This document shows positions 15,714-19,868 of a stretch of DNA of 21,949 nt, piece by piece. This DNA is from a virus. The stretch is from IMG/VR virus record IMGVR_UViG_3300046727_000146, positions 1 to 21,949 of that record; one strand, written 5' to 3'. Position numbers and translations under genes: made by a program. Positions within the stretch are counted from its first letter, which is position 1. The number at the start of each line of letters is the position of its first letter. The notes under the pieces were generated by a model that saw only the letters and a program-made list of their open reading frames with translations, was not told where the DNA came from and searched no databases.

Positions 15714-15992
15714 TCACGCGCCGGGGGCGTCGGATTGCAGCGGCAGTTCGTCGTCGTCGGGCGGTTCGTTGACCCCGCCGGCGACGTGCAGCGGTGGGTC
15801 GGACGGGGTGACGCGGCGGGGGGTGAACACAGCCCGCGGTCCTGGTGGGCGGCCGCGCTTGCGCTGCGGGTGCTCCAGGCGTTCGATCAGCTCGGCCAGC
15901 TCGCTGATGCGGCTCTTTACCGCGACTGCATCCAGCTCCAGATCCCGCATCCTGAGTTGCAGCGCCGCGAGCAGATCGGGGCAGGCGTTCAT
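15714..15992 (-). CDS. Coiled-coil small protein, unknown
   Basis: The protein has 92 residues, with its ATG in ATGA overlap with the upstream 56-residue gene. Residues 8-42 form a clear coiled coil (L-A-A-L-Q-L-R-M-R-D-L-E-L-D, then I-S-E-L-A-E-L-I-E-R-L-E). A basic patch follows (Q-R-K-R-G-R-P-P-G-P-R) that resembles an AT-hook core (R-G-R-P), and the tail is acidic (P-P-D-D-D-E-L). The combination suggests a dimer that touches DNA. The AT-hook resemblance is only four residues and may be chance. The stop is followed by about 28 untranslated bases carrying the next gene's ribosome-binding site. Confidence 0.6.
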   Translation of the reverse strand: MNACPDLLAALQLRMRDLELDAVAVKSRISELAELIERLEHPQRKRGRPPGPRAVFTPRRVTPSDPPLHVAGGVNEPPDDDELPLQSDAPGA

Positions 15993-16159
15993 GGCGCGCT
16001 GTCCTTGAGCGCTCGCTCCAGGCCGTTGAGGAATGTCTCAGCGGTGTTCTGGAGGTGCTGTGCCAGGGTGCGTAGGGACTCGTGGTAGTCGGCGCCAAGA
16101 TCCAGGTGACGCAGGAAGTATTCGGCCAGCAGCTCGCATTGCGGGTCGTAGGCCATCAT
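15989..16159 (-). CDS. 56-residue helical early protein
   Basis: This short gene reads M-M-A-Y-D-P-Q-C-E-L-L-A-E-Y-F-L-R-H-L and ends L-E-R-A-L-K-D-S-A-P. It is bounded on both sides by ATGA overlaps, with the upstream 122-residue gene at 16156-16159 and the downstream gene at 15989-15992. The chain is almost entirely amphipathic helix with a few aromatic residues. The tight double overlap is the main evidence that it is real. The start could be either of two adjacent ATGs. No family or function is recognised. Confidence 0.65.
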   Translation of the reverse strand: MMAYDPQCELLAEYFLRHLDLGADYHESLRTLAQHLQNTAETFLNGLERALKDSAP

Positions 16160-16524
16160 GCTGCCCTCCGCTGGCTGCGGCGCACGGCCGCCTCGAACGC
16201 GGCACGCTCTGGCTGCAAGTAGTCGCGTCTGAACCGGGCGATGTCGTGGAGCGCGAGGCGGCGCCAGAAGCCCCTGAACTGCGGGCTGGCGGCGCGGTAT
16301 TCACGGATGCTGGCGAGCATCTCATCGAGCGCCTGCTGGCGCAGCGTGCCGGTTATATTTGGCACACCAATACGCTCGTTTCGATCGGAACGACTGGCGC
16401 AATTATCGCTTGGTCTATGTGACTGAGGGATTACACTGACGCTGGAGGCGTCTTGCGGACGCGGGGATACAACGAACGGGAGGGCCGAACCTTGCCGAAA
16501 CGAGCCGCCGTAAAAGCCATACAT
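16156..16524 (-). CDS. First gene of the PL operon, unknown
   Basis: The protein has 122 residues. ATG 16524 lies about 30 bases downstream of the predicted PL -10 and has AAGG eight bases upstream, which supports this start. The N-terminal 50 residues are Ser/Pro/Arg-rich and probably disordered. Residues about 60-120 form helices (R-Q-Q-A-L-D-E-M-L-A-S-I-R-E-Y, F-R-G-F-W-R-R-L-A-L-H-D-I-A-R-F-R-R-D-Y) with many Arg, so nucleic-acid binding is conceivable. A later start that removes the N-terminal stretch is possible. I do not recognise the family. As the first product of the leftward early transcript it occupies the position of lambda N, but no arginine-rich antitermination motif can be claimed. 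Confidence 0.5.
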   Translation of the reverse strand: MYGFYGGSFRQGSALPFVVSPRPQDASSVSVIPQSHRPSDNCASRSDRNERIGVPNITGTLRQQALDEMLASIREYRAASPQFRGFWRRLALHDIARFRRDYLQPERAAFEAAVRRSQRRAA

Positions 16525-16555
16525 CGTGAACGCCTTACGCCAGATGACGCAGACA

Positions 16556-16584
16556 ATTCACCACATTGGTTAGACGATAGTCAA
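16556..16584 (-). promoter_or_regulatory. Leftward early promoter PL
   Basis: On the minus strand TTGACT (16584-16579) is followed after 17 bases by GTGAAT (16561-16556). The -35 matches five of six consensus bases. The -10 is weak (three of six). An operator copy overlaps the spacer and the -10, just as one does at PR. The first leftward ATG lies about 30 bases further on. The -10 position is less certain than the -35, and a spacing of 18 (TGAATT) is also possible. Confidence 0.5.
16558..16572. promoter_or_regulatory. Operator OL1 (TCACCA-CAT-TGGTTA)
   Basis: This is an imperfect 15-bp inverted repeat, 11 of 12 arm positions matching the perfect copies TCACCA-N3-TGGTGA. It lies over the spacer and -10 of PL. 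Its centre is exactly 35 bp from that of OL2. A repressor dimer bound here would block PL. Confidence 0.6.
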
Positions 16585-16592
16585 CAGGAAAA

Positions 16593-16607
16593 TCACCACA
16601 GTGGTGA
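16593..16607. promoter_or_regulatory. Operator OL2 (TCACCA-CAG-TGGTGA)
   Basis: This is a perfect 15-bp inverted repeat (17 bp if the outer A/T pair is counted), placed between the repressor stop codon and the PL -35. Read as leftward RNA it could also form a seven-base stem with a three-base loop followed by a run of U, so a weak terminator for the repressor gene is an alternative or additional role. The second perfect copy at PR and the 35-bp spacing favour an operator. Confidence 0.65.
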
Positions 16608-16611
16608 TGGC

Positions 16612-16962
16612 CTATCTGGTGGGCCGCTTCTTGGGTTTTCCGTTGAGAATGTAGATCCCCTTGCTGGCGGCAAAAGCGGCAATCATGCGCCTCTCGTCCA
16701 GGGACAGGAGCCGCCAAAACCGGACGAGGGCAGCCTCCTCGCGGATCTCGACGGGCTCGCGGTTATCTGGAGTGCTGTCCGCGAAAAGATCGGCAGGTCC
16801 GACTCCTAACGCGGTGGCAATGCGCCGCATCCAGTCCTCGTTCAGACGGCGGTCGCCTAGCTCCAGCCGCGAGAGTTGCTGAACGCTGGTGCCGACACGT
16901 TCGGCAACCTCTTCCAACGTCAGTCTTCTGGCGAGCCGCAACGGACGTATGCGATTGGGCAT
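16612..16962 (-). CDS. CI-like XRE-family repressor
   Basis: The start chosen is ATG 16962, giving 116 residues (M-P-N-R-I-R-P-L). The frame stays open further upstream but that part crosses the operator region and looks non-coding. Residues 5-60 are an XRE helix-turn-helix: R-L-A-R-R-L-T-L-E-E-V-A-E-R-V-G-T-S-V-Q-Q-L-S-R-L-E-x-G-D-R, then L-N-E-D-W-M-R-R-I-A-T-A-L-G-V. The rest holds a helix (L-V-R-F-W-R-L-L-S-L-D-E-R-R-M-I-A-A-F) that may be for oligomerisation, and a basic tail. There is no LexA-type S24 peptidase domain, so RecA-stimulated self-cleavage is unlikely and induction would need an antirepressor or another route. It is divergent from the Cro-like gene and probably binds the TCACCA-N3-TGGTGA sites. 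No strong Shine-Dalgarno is seen. Confidence 0.75.
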   Translation of the reverse strand: MPNRIRPLRLARRLTLEEVAERVGTSVQQLSRLELGDRRLNEDWMRRIATALGVGPADLFADSTPDNREPVEIREEAALVRFWRLLSLDERRMIAAFAASKGIYILNGKPKKRPTR

Positions 16963-16970
16963 ATCGCATA
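16948..16970. promoter_or_regulatory. Palindrome over the repressor start codon
   Basis: TATGCGAT and ATCGCATA form a perfect inverted repeat with eight-base arms and a seven-base spacer. The repressor ATG (16962-16960) lies inside it. The sequence is unrelated to the TCACCA operators. It could be a binding site for a second regulator such as the Cro-like protein, or an RNA hairpin that limits repressor translation. Confidence 0.5.
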
Positions 16971-16995
16971 ATGGTTGTTCTGGTGATTCATCCCA

Positions 16996-17010
16996 CGCCC
17001 AGGCTGGTGA
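16996..17010. promoter_or_regulatory. Possible degenerate operator OR2 (CGCCCA-GGC-TGGTGA)
   Basis: The right arm is a perfect TGGTGA and the left arm matches three of six positions (nine of twelve overall). Alone this would be weak. However, its centre is exactly 35 bp from OR1, the same spacing and the same side relative to the repressor gene as the OL1/OL2 pair. Confidence 0.4.
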
Positions 17011-17020
17011 GATGACATCC

Positions 17021-17049
17021 TTGACAGGGTTCACCAGCGTGGTGACAAT
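17021..17049 (+). promoter_or_regulatory. Rightward early promoter PR
   Basis: A perfect TTGACA at 17021-17026 is followed after 17 bases by GACAAT (17044-17049, four of six -10 positions). A perfect operator copy (17031-17045) fills the spacer and touches the -10. Predicted transcription start is about 17055-17058, at the ATG of the Cro-like gene, so the message would have essentially no leader. Confidence 0.7.
17031..17045. promoter_or_regulatory. Operator OR1 (TCACCA-GCG-TGGTGA)
   Basis: This is a perfect 15-bp inverted repeat with arms identical to OL2 and a different three-base spacer. That is what is expected of a protein-binding site read in its arms. It lies between the -35 and -10 of PR, so occupancy would block RNA polymerase. 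Confidence 0.7.
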
Positions 17050-17055
17050 CCCCTC

Positions 17056-17262
17056 ATGCGCCTTCGCCAGTATCTTTCTACCCACGATATCTCCATGGCG
17101 GCGTTCGCAGCGCGCATCGGCGTCAGCACGCAGGCGGTTCATCGGTATCTGACTGGCGACCGTCTGCCGCGTCCCGACGTGATGATGCGGATCAAGGAAG
17201 AGACGCGCGGCGCGGTGCAACCCAACGACTGGTTCCGTCCTCCTGGGGAGGCCGCCGCCTGA
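17056..17262 (+). CDS. Cro-like helix-turn-helix protein
   Basis: The protein has 68 residues with its ATG at 17056. Residues 14-34 form a helix-turn-helix (S-M-A-A-F-A-A-R-I-G-V-S-T-Q-A-V-H-R-Y-L-T-G), followed by D-R-L-P-R-P-D-V-M-M-R-I, in the style of small phage Cro/YdaS-type regulators that pair with a divergent repressor. The C terminus is short and Pro/Ala-rich, with no extra domain. It is the first gene under PR. There is no Shine-Dalgarno, and the predicted transcription start falls on or next to the ATG, which suggests leaderless translation. It probably binds the shared operators and turns the repressor off during lytic growth. Confidence 0.75.
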   Translation: MRLRQYLSTHDISMAAFAARIGVSTQAVHRYLTGDRLPRPDVMMRIKEETRGAVQPNDWFRPPGEAAA

Positions 17263-17298
17263 ACACCTGACGACGTCACGACCAAGGGAGGGAACCGT

Positions 17299-17370
17299 AT
17301 GCACACCAATGACATGACGCTCACACGCTTACCCTCGCTCGGCCGTCTCTGGCGTGGCTTGGTGGCGTAG
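17299..17370 (+). CDS. 23-residue small protein or leader peptide
   Basis: ATG 17299 has a very strong ribosome-binding site (AGGGAGGGAA, about six bases upstream) and opens a frame of 23 residues: M-H-T-N-D-M-T-L-T-R-L, ending R-G-L-V-A. Its stop overlaps the GTG start of the next gene (TAGTG). The ribosome-binding site is better than that of most neighbours, so it is likely translated. It may serve mainly to couple translation into the following gene. No function is recognised. Confidence 0.5.
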   Translation: MHTNDMTLTRLPSLGRLWRGLVA

Positions 17371-17747
17371 TGGTCGTGACCGGCTCAACAGGAAAACTGT
17401 CGGACTGGACGGAGCCAGCCATAATGCTGGTCCGCAAGCTGGTCGCTGCGCGGCGGCGCTGGGGCATTCCAGGCGCCGCAGCAATCACTGACGTAGCACC
17501 GGAACTTGGCATCAGCCCGTGGCGCGTGGAGACGCTCTTCTACCGCTACCGCATGTGTCTGATGCGTCCGGTACTACTCGCTGAATGGGATCGGCTGCGC
17601 GAGCGCGGCGCGGCGATGCTGCGGGCCGAGGCGGTGCGCCTGCGTCGTCTGGCCGACTATCTGGAGAGCGGCCAATCCCAATCTCACGGAGCGACCCGAT
17701 GCGAACCTGCGCCTGGCGTCGCTGCCTTGCTCGAGGTGGCCGAGTGA
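17370..17747 (+). CDS. Hypothetical early regulator-like protein
   Basis: The protein has 125 residues and starts at GTG 17370 in TAGTG overlap with the 23-residue frame. Residues about 20-65 read P-A-I-M-L-V-R-K-L-V-A-A-R-R-R-W-G-I, then A-A-I-T-D-V-A-P-E-L-G-I-S-P-W-R-V-E-T-L-F-Y-R. The second part has the spacing of a helix-turn-helix (helix, G-I-S turn, helix). Residues about 75-105 are an Arg/Leu-rich amphipathic helix. It may be a DNA-binding regulator in the position of a CII-type gene, but this is inferred from one weak motif and position. The stop overlaps the next start (GTGA). Confidence 0.55.
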   Translation: MVVTGSTGKLSDWTEPAIMLVRKLVAARRRWGIPGAAAITDVAPELGISPWRVETLFYRYRMCLMRPVLLAEWDRLRERGAAMLRAEAVRLRRLADYLESGQSQSHGATRCEPAPGVAALLEVAE

Positions 17748-17860
17748 TCGCGGCACGTCTCGATAGAATGTCGAGGGATCGGATGGTGCTCACGCTGGAA
17801 CTGCTGCTGCTGTGGCTGCTGGCTGACGCGCTGATCGCGGTCGTGGTGCTGTGGCGGTGA
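17744..17860 (+). CDS. 38-residue single-helix membrane protein
   Basis: GTG 17744 overlaps the previous stop (GTGA). The product starts M-I-A-A-R-L-D-R-M-S-R-D-R-M, a basic cytoplasmic stretch. It is followed by a single hydrophobic helix of about 22 residues (L-T-L-E-L-L-L-L-W-L-L-A-D-A-L-I-A-V-V-V-L-W) and a terminal Arg. The charge layout predicts a membrane protein with its N terminus inside. Its end overlaps the start of the nuclease gene. The function is unknown, and small early membrane proteins of phages often modulate host physiology or block superinfection. Confidence 0.6.
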   Translation: MIAARLDRMSRDRMVLTLELLLLWLLADALIAVVVLWR

Positions 17861-18303
17861 GTGACGACCGGCCGATGCGTGTTGGTGGCGCCGTGGCGGG
17901 CGTCGCGATCCGCACCCCGGCCAAGTTCCGGCTCACCGCCCCTGTCGCCGCGGAGGACGAGCTGCATGCCAGCGTTGCGGACGCGCTGCGCTACCTGTGC
18001 CCGTCGGATGCGGTGGTGAACACCTGGGAGCTGCGCAACGCCTCCAGCGCCGTCGAGGGCGCGCGGCGTAAGCGTCTCGGAGCGTTGCCCGGATTTCCGG
18101 ATTGCGGTGTGTTCTGGCGTGGCCGCCTCGTGTTGTTGGAGCTGAAGCGCAGCCGCGGCGGGCAGCTCTCGCCGGCACAGAAAGCGCTGCATCCGAGGCT
18201 GGAGGCCGCCGGCTTCCCGGTGGCTGTCGTCCGCTCAGTGCCTGAGGCGCTCGATGCGGTGGCTGCGGCCGGCGTTCCGTTGCGCGGGCGGGTGGCAGCG
18301 TAA
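17857..18303 (+). CDS. VRR-NUC domain nuclease
   Basis: The protein has 148 residues from GTG 17857, which sits in GTGA overlap with the previous stop. GTG 17851 or ATG 17875 are alternatives. The VRR-NUC (PD-(D/E)XK type) pattern is visible: Glu33-Asp34-Glu35 in the first helix, P-G-F-P-D82, then L-L-E95-L-K97-R, and Q108 in the following helix (L-S-P-A-Q-K), with a closing G-F-P-V-A-V-V-R-S strand-helix. Stand-alone phage VRR-NUC proteins are thought to act as structure-specific nucleases or Holliday-junction resolvases. Here it could process recombination intermediates made by RecT, or act in replication. Metal-binding residues look intact. TAATG links it to the next gene. Confidence 0.8.
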   Translation: MSDDRPMRVGGAVAGVAIRTPAKFRLTAPVAAEDELHASVADALRYLCPSDAVVNTWELRNASSAVEGARRKRLGALPGFPDCGVFWRGRLVLLELKRSRGGQLSPAQKALHPRLEAAGFPVAVVRSVPEALDAVAAAGVPLRGRVAA

Positions 18304-18926
18304 TGATCGCAGCGCTCTACGTTCAGGCCGATGGGGTGTACTTGGGGCTTCCCGACGTGGAGCTGTGGCCGGTCGAGCGCGACGCCCGCACATATGCCGG
18401 CCCGTGGCCGGTGGTGGCGCATCCGCCGTGCCAGCGCTGGGGCAGGTTCTTTCACGGCAGCACGCGCAGGCCGCATCAGTTCGTGCTTGGTGACGATGGC
18501 GGCTGCTTCGCGGCTGCGCTGGCGTCTGTGCGGCGCTGGTGCGGCGTGCTGGAGCATCCGGCCTATAGCCATGCGTGGGAGGCTTACGGCCTGCCCTGGC
18601 CCGCGGCGGAAGGCTGGCAACAGGACATCGGCGGTGGATGGTGCTGTCGCATCGAGCAGGGCTTTTACGGCCACCTGTCGCGCAAGCCGACGTGGCTCTA
18701 TGCCAACGGCGTCGATCTGCCGGAACTGCGCTGGGGGCACGGTGAGCAGCGCATCCACCCGAGGGCGCTGGAGCTGCACGGCTACGAAAAGGCGCGTCGC
18801 ATCGGCATGATGGCGATGGTGGGCGGCAAGCGAAAGACGGAGATCAGGAACGCAACCCCGCCCGCGTTCCGCGATCTGCTGCTGTCAATCGCCGCGAGCG
18901 CGCAGCCGGGAGTGCTTGCAGCATGA
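18303..18926 (+). CDS. Phage protein with HPPC and EHP motifs, methyltransferase-like
   Basis: The protein has 207 residues from ATG 18303 (TAATG). Distinct motifs are V-V-A-H-P-P-C43-x-R-W-G-R and G-V-L-E84-H-P, then a R-K-P-T-W-L-Y strand and G-x-x-R-I-H-P-R near the end. Proteins with this order occur in many phages and are usually called hypothetical. The P-P-C with a later E-x-P recalls motifs IV (P-C) and VI (E-N-V) of cytosine-5 methyltransferases. The N-terminal SAM motif (F-x-G-x-G) is missing, so it may be a diverged relative, a base-modifying enzyme or unrelated. Its last 83 bases are antisense to the helix-turn-helix gene on the other strand. Confidence 0.6.
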   Translation: MIAALYVQADGVYLGLPDVELWPVERDARTYAGPWPVVAHPPCQRWGRFFHGSTRRPHQFVLGDDGGCFAAALASVRRWCGVLEHPAYSHAWEAYGLPWPAAEGWQQDIGGGWCCRIEQGFYGHLSRKPTWLYANGVDLPELRWGHGEQRIHPRALELHGYEKARRIGMMAMVGGKRKTEIRNATPPAFRDLLLSIAASAQPGVLAA

Positions 18927-19077
18927 AGGCGATGGCGACCCTCGCAGGCCCGGCCACGTTGCGCGCGCCGCTCTCCCACTGCTGCACGGCGCGCACGGTG
19001 CATTCCAGCGCGGTGGCGAGTTGCTGCGTGGTGAGGCCCAGCCGCTCGCGGGCGGCGCGGACTTCAGCGGGCTGCAC
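18844..19077 (-). CDS. XRE-like helix-turn-helix regulator of a leftward two-gene island
   Basis: The start chosen is GTG 19077, overlapping the end of the upstream 61-residue gene, and gives 77 residues. Residues 4-50 form a helix-turn-helix: A-E-V-R-A-A-R-E-R-L-G-L-T-T-Q-Q-L-A-T-A-L-E-C-T-V-R-A-V-Q-Q-W-E-S-G-A-R, as in XRE-type antitoxins and phage regulators. The tail is basic and short. It reads against the rest of the rightward operon, and its 3' end overlaps the gene at 18303 by 83 bases. The pair could be a self-regulated module, possibly of toxin-antitoxin type with the regulator second. That is inference from architecture. Confidence 0.65.
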   Translation of the reverse strand: MQPAEVRAARERLGLTTQQLATALECTVRAVQQWESGARNVAGPARVAIAFMLQALPAARSRRLTAADRGTRAGLRS

Positions 19078-19249
19078 GGCGGCGCTTCGGCTCGGCGGTT
19101 GCGACCACGACGCCATCCAGCAGCGCGCGGTGCGGATACTGGATCGCGTAGGCCGGGAGCTTTCTGGTGATCTCTTCGACGGTGCCGGTGAAGGCGCCCT
19201 CGCCGCGCAGTTCCCAGCCCCGGCCCCTGTCCATCTCGATCCGCAGCAT
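19064..19249 (-). CDS. 61-residue protein paired with the HTH regulator
   Basis: The start chosen is ATG 19249, with GGAG nine bases upstream. An ATG at 19270 in the same frame lies almost at the predicted transcription start and is less likely. The product begins M-L-R-I-E-M-D-R-G-R-G-W-E-L-R-G and continues with T-V-E-E-I-T-R-K-L-P-A-Y-A-I, then A-L-L-D-G-V-V-V-A and a basic R-R-R-A-A-R tail. It looks like a small alpha/beta domain with a basic C terminus. No known toxin family is evident. It is the first gene of the leftward island and is translationally coupled to the regulator. Confidence 0.6.
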   Translation of the reverse strand: MLRIEMDRGRGWELRGEGAFTGTVEEITRKLPAYAIQYPHRALLDGVVVATAEPKRRRAAR

Positions 19250-19277
19250 TGTCGTGGTCTCCGTTTCCATGCCCCCG

Positions 19278-19318
19278 GACATACGAGCATTGTTCGTGGG
19301 CGTCAAGCACAATGTTCG
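19278..19318 (-). promoter_or_regulatory. Promoter of the leftward island with two CAWTGTTCG repeats
   Basis: On the minus strand TTGACG (19306-19301) is followed after 17 bases by TATGTC (19283-19278). The plus strand shows CATTGTTCG at 19288-19296 (inside the spacer) and CAATGTTCG at 19310-19318 (just upstream of the -35). The two are direct repeats 22 bp apart, about two helical turns. They are good candidates for the binding site of the regulator encoded in the same transcript. The expected start site leaves a leader of about 22 bases before ATG 19249. Confidence 0.5.
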
Positions 19319-19335
19319 CATCTGATGGTGGCGGC

Positions 19336-19437
19336 ATGAGCCTGCTGCGGGCGGTGCTGATCACGCTGTGCAGCTGGGCTATGGCGTCTGGCTGCACCTG
19401 GGCGGTGGTGACGCTGCTGGGGGAGGGGGTGCGATGA
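19336..19437 (+). CDS. 33-residue hydrophobic small protein or leader peptide
   Basis: ATG 19336 opens M-S-L-L-R-A-V-L-I-T-L-C-S-W-A-M-A-S-G-C-T-W-A-V-V-T-L-L-G-E-G-V-R. It is hydrophobic over most of its length with one Arg near the start, so a single membrane helix is likely. The A-S-G-C stretch at residues 17-20 loosely resembles a lipobox but lacks the usual Leu. The ribosome-binding site is weak (GGTGGCGG). Its stop overlaps an ATG at 19434. Being directly in front of a structured leader, it could instead act as a leader peptide. Confidence 0.4.
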   Translation: MSLLRAVLITLCSWAMASGCTWAVVTLLGEGVR

Positions 19438-19610
19438 GCCCCTTCCGACTCAATCATTCTCAGGGTAGAAACGAGAACGCCGCCCATGCTGGAAACATGG
19501 GCGGCGCCTGTAACTGCATAACTGGCTTCGGGGTTGCACCCACCGAAGGGGAAGAAGCTGACGCCCCCTTCATAACGCAGCTCCGTGGCCTGAGCAAGGG
19601 AGCGCGTACC
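19434..19610 (+). promoter_or_regulatory. Structured leader RNA with alternative hairpins
   Basis: Several inverted repeats are packed here. Hairpin 1: CGCCGCCCATG (19478-19488) and CATGGGCGGCG (19496-19506), 11 perfect pairs with a seven-base loop. Hairpin 2: CTTCGG (19526-19531) with CCGAAG (19543-19548), plus inner GGT/ACC. Hairpin 3: GAAGGGG (19545-19551) with CCCCTTC (19565-19571). Hairpins 2 and 3 share bases 19545-19548, so only one can form. Further on, GCTCC (19580-19584) can pair with GGAGC (19599-19603), which covers the ribosome-binding site of the gene at 19611. No U-run follows any stem. The frame from ATG 19434 (good ribosome-binding site GGGAGGGGG) is open into the next gene, so part of this region may also be translated. 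Confidence 0.5.
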
Positions 19611-19868
19611 ATGTCCATCAGCTATTCACATTCGAGGCCGGAAGGCCGATCCCACCGCGCCAAGATCGAGCGCTGGATATTGCCGCGCCTGACGCCTGGC
19701 TGCCGGGTGCCGTCGGCAACCTGGATGGCGAAGTTCCTGGGGATTTCGTCCTCTGAGGGCGCGCGGCAGATCCGGCGGGCGCTCACGGAAGCTGGCATTG
19801 CCACGGAGACGCGAGGCGTGGGGCGTGACCGGCGGATTTATGTGGTGACATTGGGAGAGCGGCCATGA
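19611..19868 (+). CDS. Winged-helix-like small protein before the replication gene
   Basis: The start chosen is ATG 19611, with AAGGGAG eight bases upstream, giving 85 residues. An in-frame ATG at 19434 would add 59 residues of unusual composition that overlap RNA hairpins. The body reads H-R-A-K-I-E-R-W-I-L-P-R-L, then S-A-T-W-M-A-K-F-L-G-I-S-S-S-E-G-A-R-Q-I-R-R-A-L-T-E-A-G-I, then T-R-G-V-G-R-D-R-R-I-Y-V-V. This is helix, helix-turn-helix, and a beta wing ending in I-Y-V-V, as in small winged-helix DNA-binding proteins. Just before a replication initiator it may bind the origin or regulate early genes. The stop overlaps the next start by four bases (ATGA). Confidence 0.6.
   Translation: MSISYSHSRPEGRSHRAKIERWILPRLTPGCRVPSATWMAKFLGISSSEGARQIRRALTEAGIATETRGVGRDRRIYVVTLGERP

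Noticed and set aside
16592-16608. A stem-loop followed by U-rich sequence after the repressor gene, read only as a terminator
   Set aside because: The same arms recur at PR and near PL with different spacer bases, so an operator is the better main call; the U-run is short and interrupted.
16963-17304. An N-terminal extension of the repressor frame
   Set aside because: It would cross PR, its operators and the whole Cro-like gene, and its sequence lacks protein character. ATG 16962 starts directly before the helix-turn-helix.
19292-19317. Two GTTC elements that might be an alphaproteobacterial LexA box
   Set aside because: That box is GTTC-N7-GTTC. Here the spacing is 18 bases, so it fits a direct-repeat site of a local regulator better.
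18923-19339. A 138-codon plus-strand frame
   Set aside because: Its composition is Cys/Arg/His-rich without pattern, whereas the minus strand has a clear helix-turn-helix, a ribosome-binding site and a promoter.
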